From JBDSTZ01 sp039927975 (GTDB lineage Bacteria; Pseudomonadota; Gammaproteobacteria; Burkholderiales; Burkholderiaceae_D): a stretch of DNA of 9,955 bases. This document shows, one piece after another, positions 1 through 5,034 of the stretch (its first letter is position 1; each line of letters opens with the position of its first letter). Made by a program: the position numbers and the translations under genes. Under the pieces are notes generated by a model. That model saw only the letters and a list, made by a program, of their open reading frames with translations, was not told the DNA's origin and searched no databases. The DNA is taken from the NCBI GenBank assembly GCA_039927975.1, contig JBDSTZ010000659.1:1-9955 (forward strand), read 5' to 3'.

Positions 1-1036
1 CGCCCACCTGCGGCAGATGGCCGCCGGCGTCGCGCGCCGAGCGCAGGAAGCGCAGCGCGCGCTGCAGCACTTCCCAGTAGGCGCGCGAAAACGGCCGGGC
101 GTGGACCTGGCCGACCATGCCGGCGACGAACAGGAATTCGGCGCTGAAGATGTGATAAGCGAAGGCTTGCTCGCGGTTGACGCCGTCGCGCGAATACTGC
201 AACTGGGCCTGTTCTTCGAGTTCGTGCATGGCCAGCGTGCGCCAGCCGGCCATCTCCTTCCAGCACGGCCAGGTCGACGCCGCCACGTAGAGGCCGGCCA
301 GTTCGCCGATCAGGTGGTTGTTGGCCGAGGAGTGGCGCGACAGGTGACGCGCCAGCCAGCGGCAATGCGCATGGATGCTGGCCAGCCAGTCTTCGCGCAG
401 GCGCGCCCCGCCCTCGCCGCCGAACAGCGCGCTGGCCTCGCCGCCGGCCAGTTGCCAGACCAGGCTCCAGTTGATCAGGCGGATGCCCAGTTCGAGGCCG
501 CTGGTCCAGTTGGGGCCGCGCTGCGGCGGACTCTGGTCGAGCCAGCCGCGCAGCTGGGCGGCCAGGGTGCGCAGGTAGACCGGGTCGCCACTGACCAGCG
601 CGGCCTGGGCCAGGCGCACGAGCTGCAGATGGCGGTTCAGTTCCCACAGGTGCTTGATGTCGCCGACCTGGCTACGGTCGGTGACGCGGATCGCGCCGGA
701 AAAGCCGGCCGGGCCCAGCACGCCGGTGTCGGGGTCGCGGTTCCACTCGGGCAGCGGGCCGACGTCGAAACGGCGGTCGGCGAACAGGGTGACATGGCCG
801 GCGCAGATATGGTCGGCGTCGGCCAGCAAGGCCTGGCGCTCGCCTGGGCCCAGCGGCGGCGCGGCGCCGCTCAGCCAGGTGCGCGCGCCGGCGTACGGCG
901 GCGGCGCGCGCAGGTCCAGCACGCCGCGCTGTTCCAGCTGGCCGATGGCGCTCTGGCGCAGGCGCCAGCCGATTTCCGCCGGCGACATACAGCAGAGGCG
1001 GTTGAACATCCAGCGCAGGCGCGCCGCCCCGCTCAT
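1..1036 (-). CDS. Heparinase II/III family protein, N-terminal part (runs off left edge)
   Basis: The reading frame starts at an ATG at 1036 and stays open for 345 codons to the left edge, so the C-terminus is missing. The start overlaps the stop of the upstream glycosyltransferase as ATGA (1033-1036), which implies translational coupling; no good ribosome binding site is visible. There is no signal peptide or membrane segment: the protein begins MSGAARLRWMFNRL and continues with MSPAEIGWRLRQ, the opening seen in heparinase II/III-type proteins of polysaccharide loci. Residues about 115-345 are an alpha-helical, Trp-rich stretch with GPNWTSGLELGIRLINW (about 178-194) and SANNHLIGELAGLY (about 246-259), matching the toroidal heparinase II/III N-terminal domain. 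The expected C-terminal beta-sandwich domain would lie left of the window. By family knowledge it could cleave or modify an acidic polysaccharide, but substrate and activity are not shown. Family assignment is fairly sure; function is inference. Confidence 0.85.
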   Translation of the reverse strand, partial: MSGAARLRWMFNRLCCMSPAEIGWRLRQSAIGQLEQRGVLDLRAPPPYAGARTWLSGAAPPLGPGERQALLADADHICAGHVTLFADRRFDVGPLPEWNRDPDTGVLGPAGFSGAIRVTDRSQVGDIKHLWELNRHLQLVRLAQAALVSGDPVYLRTLAAQLRGWLDQSPPQRGPNWTSGLELGIRLINWSLVWQLAGGEASALFGGEGGARLREDWLASIHAHCRWLARHLSRHSSANNHLIGELAGLYVAASTWPCWKEMAGWRTLAMHELEEQAQLQYSRDGVNREQAFAYHIFSAEFLFVAGMVGQVHARPFSRAYWEVLQRALRFLRSARDAGGHLPQVG

Positions 1037-2157
1037 GGCGGACCGGCCAGTTCGGCGTACAGCGCGGCCAAGCGGGCGGCAACGACCTCGGTGCCGAAGC
1101 GCGCTTCGATGGTGGCGCGCGCCGCTTGCCCGAGCGAGGCGCGCAGGGCGGCGTCGGTCAATGCGCGGCGCAGCGCGGCCGAGAGCGCGGCCACGTCGGC
1201 AGGCGGCACCAGCAGGCCGTTGACGCCATCGCTGACCACCTCGGGCACGGCGCCGACCTGCGTGACCACCACGACCTTGGCGGCGGCCATCGCCTCGAGC
1301 ATGGCCATCGGCAAACCCTCGGCGTGCGAAGGCAAGCAAAACACGGCGGCACGGGCGAGCTCGGCGGCCTTGTCGTCGGCGCCCAGCCAGCCGGGCAGGA
1401 TCAGGCGCTTGCCGAGGCCGAGCGCGTCGCCCTGGCGGCGCAGTTCGGCCAGCGCGCCGTCACCGCCGACGACCAGTCGCAGGTCGGCGAAGTCGGCCAG
1501 CAAGGGCGCCACGGCGGCGAGCAGGTCGAACACGCCCTTGGCCGCCTCGACACGGCCGAGAAAGAGCAGGCGCTGGGGGATTTCGGCGATGGCCGGCGTG
1601 GCGGGAATCGGGACCGCGTTGGGGACGACCAGCACGCGCGCGCGCGGGGCGAATTCGCGCAGGAAGGCGGCCCAGCTGTCCGACAGCGCGACGACGGCCG
1701 AACTGCGTTCGAGTGTGTGGCGGATCCAGCGGCGCTTGAGCGGGCCGGATTCGTCGCGCGCGAACCGGCGGAAGCCGCCGCCATGCAAGTGAAACACGGT
1801 GCGGCAGCCGGCCACACGGGCAATCAGCAGCAGCAGCGACTTGCGGCTGAAGCTGGCGTGCGAAGCGGAGTGCGCGTGCACCAGGGCCGGCCGCTGGCGC
1901 AGGCAGATGGCGGCGGTGCGCCAGAAGGCGGCAGCGGCGGTGCGCGCCTTGCGCAGGCGCGGACCGTCGGCGTGGGTGGGCAGGTAGCGCACCGATTCGC
2001 GCACGAACAGGCCGTCGTCGCGCAGGACCGAGACGATGGCGGCCACGCCGCCCCTGCCGGCCAGGTCGGTGCCGAGCATCAGCACGCGTGGCGCGCCCGG
2101 CCGCGCGGTGGCGGCGGCGTCGGGAGCGAGGCTGATGGTGGCGGGCGTGTCGTTCAA
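1033..2157 (-). CDS. Glycosyltransferase family 4 (GT-B fold), TTG start
   Basis: This 374-residue protein is a typical full-length retaining GT4 enzyme that would move a sugar from a nucleotide-sugar donor to a growing lipid-linked glycan on the cytosolic membrane face. The N-terminal domain shows the Gly-rich acceptor-side loop GRGGVA (34-39) and HLHGGGF (123-129). The C-terminal domain has LGRVEAAKGVFDLL (200-213), GGDG (231-234) and the donor-binding E-x7-E motif in EGLPMAMLE (280-288), followed by PEVVSDGVNGLLVP (305-318). The start is a TTG: in this frame a TGA lies a few codons further upstream, no ATG or GTG lies between, and the next ATG (residue 27) would cut into the first beta strand. 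No Shine-Dalgarno sequence is seen before the TTG. A short upstream frame ends with TGA overlapping the TTG. The downstream heparinase-type gene overlaps its stop. Donor and acceptor cannot be read from the sequence. Confidence 0.92.
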   Translation of the reverse strand: MNDTPATISLAPDAAATARPGAPRVLMLGTDLAGRGGVAAIVSVLRDDGLFVRESVRYLPTHADGPRLRKARTAAAAFWRTAAICLRQRPALVHAHSASHASFSRKSLLLLIARVAGCRTVFHLHGGGFRRFARDESGPLKRRWIRHTLERSSAVVALSDSWAAFLREFAPRARVLVVPNAVPIPATPAIAEIPQRLLFLGRVEAAKGVFDLLAAVAPLLADFADLRLVVGGDGALAELRRQGDALGLGKRLILPGWLGADDKAAELARAAVFCLPSHAEGLPMAMLEAMAAAKVVVVTQVGAVPEVVSDGVNGLLVPPADVAALSAALRRALTDAALRASLGQAARATIEARFGTEVVAARLAALYAELAGPP

Positions 2158-2376
2158 GCGGATCGTGTTATCGAAGTGGTAATTTCATCATACATGGACA
2201 GGGCTCGACGGCGGCACACGGTTCGACTGCGCAATTCGGGGTGCAATGACGAGGGCGGTGCATCGGGCGAGCAAGCGGGCAATGCAGGGGGCAATCGAGC
2301 GAGCAAGCAAGCAGGCAACGAAGCAGCAGATTTCAGTGTCATCGAGCGGCCAGCTTCCATGCGAATCACCGAAGGA
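2158..2376. other. 219-bp intergenic region with degenerate GCAAGC/GCAAT repeats
   Basis: This is the gap between two co-directional glycosyltransferase genes. The middle part (about 2260-2330) is low-complexity, built from variations of GCAAGC and GGCAAT, with an exact 10-bp direct repeat GCGAGCAAGC at 2267-2276 and 2299-2308. No gene with coding character was recognised. The end nearest the downstream gene is AT-richer and holds a possible -10 element. Confidence 0.5.
2187..2192 (-). promoter_or_regulatory. Possible sigma70 -10 element before the TTG-start GT4 gene
   Basis: The minus strand reads TATGAT here, five of six matches to TATAAT, about 30 nt before the TTG start codon. No convincing -35 hexamer lies 16-18 nt further upstream, so the call is weak. 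If used, it would give a leader of only about 20-25 nt. Confidence 0.25.
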
Positions 2377-3735
2377 TCAACTGCGCTGCACGACAGCTTG
2401 CGGCTGCGGCAGGATGCGCCGGTAAGTGTCGGCCACCTCGCTCGCCAGCATGGCATAGCTTCGGTGCGCCTTCACCCACGGCGGGCCGCGTGCGGCGCAT
2501 TGCGCGCGCAGGACGGGATCGGCCAGCAGCGCGCGCACCGCTACGCTGAACGGCGCCGCTTCCATCGGCGCGATCAGGCCGGCCTGACTCTGGCTGATCA
2601 CCAGTTGCTGGTCGGGGATGTCGTTGGCCACGCTGGGGATGCCGAGCGCCAGGTATTCGACCAGCTTGGTGGGCGAGGAAACGTCGAACAGCACGCCGCG
2701 CGGAATCGGCGACAGGCCGACCTCGGCGCGCACCGCGTAGCCGAGCGCTTCCGCCTGCGGCAGCCAGCCGGTCAGCAGCACGTGGCGTTCGAGCTTGCGC
2801 GCGCCGATCTGGCGGCGCATCCAGGCCATTTCGTCGGGCGATGGGGCGTCGCCGGCGATGACCAGCAGCAGCTCGGGCAGATCGGGAATCAGGCGGTCGA
2901 CGACGTCGAGCAGGAACGCGGAGTTGCGCGACTGCGCGATGCGACCGAGGTAGATGATGACGCGACGGCCGTCGAGGCGCGCGTCCTGGCTTGGGACGAC
3001 GCGGGCACGATCGAACAGGGCGGTGTCGACGCCCATTGGCACGGCGCTCATGCGCGCGCGATCGACGCCCTGCCCCGCCAGCCAGGCCGCCATCGCGTCG
3101 CTCTGGACGAATACGTGGCGCGCGGCCGGCAAGACCAGGCGGTACAGCACCGCGCGCGACAGGCGGGCGCGCAAGGCGTGGCCGAGCCAGGCCGGGCCGC
3201 GCGCGCGCCGGCCAAGTTCGTCGCGCCTGACTTCGTAGCCTTCGACGATGGGAAAGGACATCCAGTAGAGAAAGGGAACCCCGAGCAAGGCGGCGGCGAG
3301 GCGGGCCGGCAGCGCGCTGGCGATTTTGTCGCGAACCTGAATGGCGTCGATGCGCGGGCCGTGGCGCCAGGCGCGCCACAGGCCGAGCGTGTCGCAGATC
3401 GGCGTGAGCAGGCTGGCCAGGGCGGAGGCGTGGCGGCCGACGGGGTGGATGGCGCCGGCCGGCCAGCCGGCAAGGGGGACGGCCGCGCCAGCGGGATGGT
3501 CGATGGGGTCGCCGGCCGGCCTGCAGAGGGAGGTCGCGTCCGTGCCGGCGACCTGGTCGACGGCGACCTCGACGGGGCCGCAGATGGGGACGGCGGCCGC
3601 GCCGGCCTGGCCCACCACGGTGCTGCCGATGCCGTGGCGCGGCAATTGTTCGCCGAACAGGGTCAGCACGTCGGCACGCAATGGCGGCAGCGGATCGCGG
3701 ATCACGAAGGCGATGCACAGCGGTGGAGGCGGCAT
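2377..3735 (-). CDS. Glycosyltransferase family 4, exopolysaccharide type
   Basis: This is a GT-B glycosyltransferase of 452 residues. I place the start at the ATG at 3735 because AGGA lies 5 nt upstream (minus strand CAGGATCCC before the ATG) and the protein then begins with the expected first strand, CIAFVIRDP. The frame could open 42 codons earlier at 3861, but that stretch shows no family similarity. Features: ADVLTLFGEQLPRHGI (21-36), an acceptor-domain segment AIQVRDKIAS and PFLYWMSFPIVEGYE (131-168), FVQSDAM (209-215), AVPMGVDT (231-238), YLGRIAQSRN (262-271) and the C-terminal donor-binding block SPTKLVEYLALGIPSVAND (354-372). Glu360 probably stands in the position of the conserved GT4 glutamate. 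Residues 44-103 are unusually rich in Ala, Gly and Pro. It probably adds one sugar to the repeat unit; substrates are unknown. It lies 162 bp downstream of the Branch-type gene and is probably co-transcribed with it. Confidence 0.9.
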   Translation of the reverse strand: MPPPPLCIAFVIRDPLPPLRADVLTLFGEQLPRHGIGSTVVGQAGAAAVPICGPVEVAVDQVAGTDATSLCRPAGDPIDHPAGAAVPLAGWPAGAIHPVGRHASALASLLTPICDTLGLWRAWRHGPRIDAIQVRDKIASALPARLAAALLGVPFLYWMSFPIVEGYEVRRDELGRRARGPAWLGHALRARLSRAVLYRLVLPAARHVFVQSDAMAAWLAGQGVDRARMSAVPMGVDTALFDRARVVPSQDARLDGRRVIIYLGRIAQSRNSAFLLDVVDRLIPDLPELLLVIAGDAPSPDEMAWMRRQIGARKLERHVLLTGWLPQAEALGYAVRAEVGLSPIPRGVLFDVSSPTKLVEYLALGIPSVANDIPDQQLVISQSQAGLIAPMEAAPFSVAVRALLADPVLRAQCAARGPPWVKAHRSYAMLASEVADTYRRILPQPQAVVQRS

Positions 3736-3897
3736 GGGATCCTGACGGCAATGGATGGACAAGGGACCGAGACAAGGCGGAACGGCTCGACGCGAATGCG
3801 CGTCATTCGTAGACTTTTTGATCACGCACACCGTCTCGGCATGCGCAATCACAAGAGGCAAGCGTAGCGACGATCGCCGCGCCGATGATGCGGAGCG
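3736..3897. other. 162-bp intergenic region with overlapping inverted repeats
   Basis: This gap precedes the GT4 gene that starts at 3735. It holds two overlapping perfect inverted repeats: GACGCG-AATG-CGCGTC (3789-3804) and CGAATG-CGCGT-CATTCG (3793-3809). They exclude each other as hairpins. On the plus strand a T5 run follows at 3815-3819, but no plus-strand gene lies upstream that it could terminate. In the minus-strand transcript the hairpins sit about 55-75 nt before the start codon. No clear promoter was seen. Confidence 0.4.
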
Positions 3898-4776
3898 TCA
3901 AGCGCCGGGCGAATTGGGCGCCGTTTGGCGCGATTGCCTCAGTTCGTCGAGCAAGGGCAAGAGCGCGGCGCTGGACGACGCTTCGAGCTTGCGGCAGAAG
4001 TGGGCGTCGGCGGCGGCGATCTGGTCGAAATCGGCGGCCGCGAGCACCTGCGGATTGCGGGCGCCGTCGGCCGGCCAGCGGATGTAGCGGAAGTTGTTGT
4101 TCATGACCCGATGGCGGAAGGGCGAGTTCATGACCAGGGTCTGGAAGAACAATTCGTCGGGACAGGCGACGTGGCGGAAAAAGCGCACGATGGATTTATC
4201 GGCGGCGGTGATGCCGAGGATGAAGAGCACGCAGTCGCGGCTCAGCGCCCACCACGAGGAGCCGCCCCACGGCTGGTAGCGATGCACCATCGACCGCGTG
4301 AGGCCGGCCGCGCGCATGGCGCGGTTGGCGCCGCGGCAAGCCAGGCGCGCGAGGGCGCCGCCGCGCTCACGGTGGAAATATTGGTAGCGTTCGGCGCAGG
4401 ACCAGCCTTGCGCGCCGATGGCCACGCAATCGAGCAGTTCGTGGCGACGCAGCGCGGCGAGGCGGCGCTTGAGGGCGCAGTTGGGCAGCAGCGGCGCGTC
4501 CTGCGCGCTGATGAAGCTGACCTTGTCGAAATCGGGGACTTCGTCGACGATCTGGGCCAGCGAGTTGAGCGCAGCCTGGACCTGGCTGAAGTCGCCCCAG
4601 TGAACGTCGATGCGGCGCCGCACCAGGGTGGCGGACGGATCGATCGCGGCGGGATCGAGCGCGCTCTTGCGGTCGAGGTTGACGTAAAGGTGGAAGTCAC
4701 GGTCGCGCAGCTGCGCGATCAAGCCATTGAGCTGATCGATGTCCTTATGGGCGTGAATCAGTATGACTTGTTTCAT
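3898..4776 (-). CDS. Core-2/I-branching (Branch/GT14)-type glycosyltransferase
   Basis: This 292-residue protein resembles the core-2/I-branching beta-1,6-N-acetylglucosaminyltransferase superfamily, GT14, which transfers GlcNAc or xylose in eukaryotes and occurs in bacterial surface-polysaccharide loci. Visible hallmarks in order: the opening strand VILIHAHKD (4-12), YVNLDRKS (31-38), VHWGDFSQVQAAL (58-70), the motif SAQDAPLLPN (90-99; many relatives have SGQDYPL), GGSSWWALSRDCV (171-183) and PDELFFQTLVMNSP (206-219) with its acidic pair, then NNFRYIRWP (227-235). There is no signal peptide or membrane helix, so it should be cytosolic, acting on a lipid-linked glycan. The start is well supported: GGGAGG lies 8 nt before the ATG on the minus strand. 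It is the first gene after the tandem terminator, so it probably has its own promoter. Family call is good; the sugar and linkage are inference. Confidence 0.88.
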   Translation of the reverse strand: MKQVILIHAHKDIDQLNGLIAQLRDRDFHLYVNLDRKSALDPAAIDPSATLVRRRIDVHWGDFSQVQAALNSLAQIVDEVPDFDKVSFISAQDAPLLPNCALKRRLAALRRHELLDCVAIGAQGWSCAERYQYFHRERGGALARLACRGANRAMRAAGLTRSMVHRYQPWGGSSWWALSRDCVLFILGITAADKSIVRFFRHVACPDELFFQTLVMNSPFRHRVMNNNFRYIRWPADGARNPQVLAAADFDQIAAADAHFCRKLEASSSAALLPLLDELRQSRQTAPNSPGA

Positions 4777-4950
4777 GGGCAGCGCCTCCCATTCGATAAC
4801 GCCGTTGCCGCGAACGGAACGGTGCTGCGATTACAGTGTGGTCCTCATGTGTTCGACACGCTGGACGCCAGGAGCGTTCACCGCCGGTGGTGAAAAAACG
4901 ATGCGCTCCAAGGCGCGGCGCCTGCTTACCCATGGCGGATAAGCGGCGCC
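4777..4950. promoter_or_regulatory. Leader and promoter region of the Branch-type glycosyltransferase gene
   Basis: This segment lies between the terminators of the lyase gene and the Branch-type gene. The minus strand reads TGTAAT at 4835-4830, five of six matches to a -10 element, about 54 nt before the start codon; no good -35 was found. An inverted repeat TTCACC-GCCGGT-GGTGAA at 4877-4894 lies about 42 nt upstream of that -10, where an operator could sit. On the minus strand its T run precedes rather than follows the stem, so it does not look like a terminator. All of this is from inspection and is tentative. Confidence 0.3.
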
Positions 4951-4980
4951 AAAAAGCGCGACGCCATCAAGCTCGGCGCC
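4951..4980 (-). terminator. Second, weaker terminator-like hairpin in tandem
   Basis: Just beyond the first terminator, GGCGCC (4980-4975) can pair with GGCGTC (4965-4960) with one G-U pair and a 9-nt loop. Four nt later come five U (4955-4951). The stem is short, so it may be a backup site or a decayed duplicate. The 12-bp sequence CGGCGCCAAAAA occurs twice on the plus strand (4944-4955 and 4974-4985). Confidence 0.45.
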
Positions 4981-5023
4981 AAAAAACGTGTCGCGCCGAG
5001 TGTAGCATGGACACCCGGCGCGA
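4981..5023 (-). terminator. Rho-independent terminator of the exported lyase gene
   Basis: The minus-strand transcript forms a 13-bp stem (5023-5011 with 5003-4991, one G-U pair) around a 7-nt loop, followed 4 nt later by a run of six U (4986-4981). It begins 11 nt after the stop codon of the lyase gene. Stem length, small loop, U run and position all fit an intrinsic terminator. Confidence 0.75.
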
Positions 5024-5034
5024 GGGCGTACGGT

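Noticed and set aside
17..1792. A 591-codon open frame on the plus strand
   Set aside because: It is antisense to the heparinase-type gene and the GT4 gene, which both show family motifs and ATGA coupling on the minus strand.
2154..2456. A 100-codon minus-strand frame covering the intergenic gap
   Set aside because: It overlaps the end of a GT4 gene, is low in complexity and has no recognisable domain. Only its last 14 codons are considered, as a possible coupling leader.
3736..3861. N-terminal extension of the GT4 protein by 42 residues
   Set aside because: The ATG at 3735 has AGGA at proper spacing and starts directly before the first beta strand. The extension has no similarity to the family.
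1126..3867. A 913-codon open frame on the plus strand
   Set aside because: It is antisense to two clear GT4 genes. Its composition (Ala, Gly, Arg, Gln, His rich with no fold motifs) is typical of a stop-poor shadow frame in GC-rich DNA.
4877..4894. Hairpin TTCACC/GGTGAA as a terminator
   Set aside because: For the minus-strand transcript the U run precedes the stem. On the plus strand it is followed by A, not T. It fits an operator-like repeat better.
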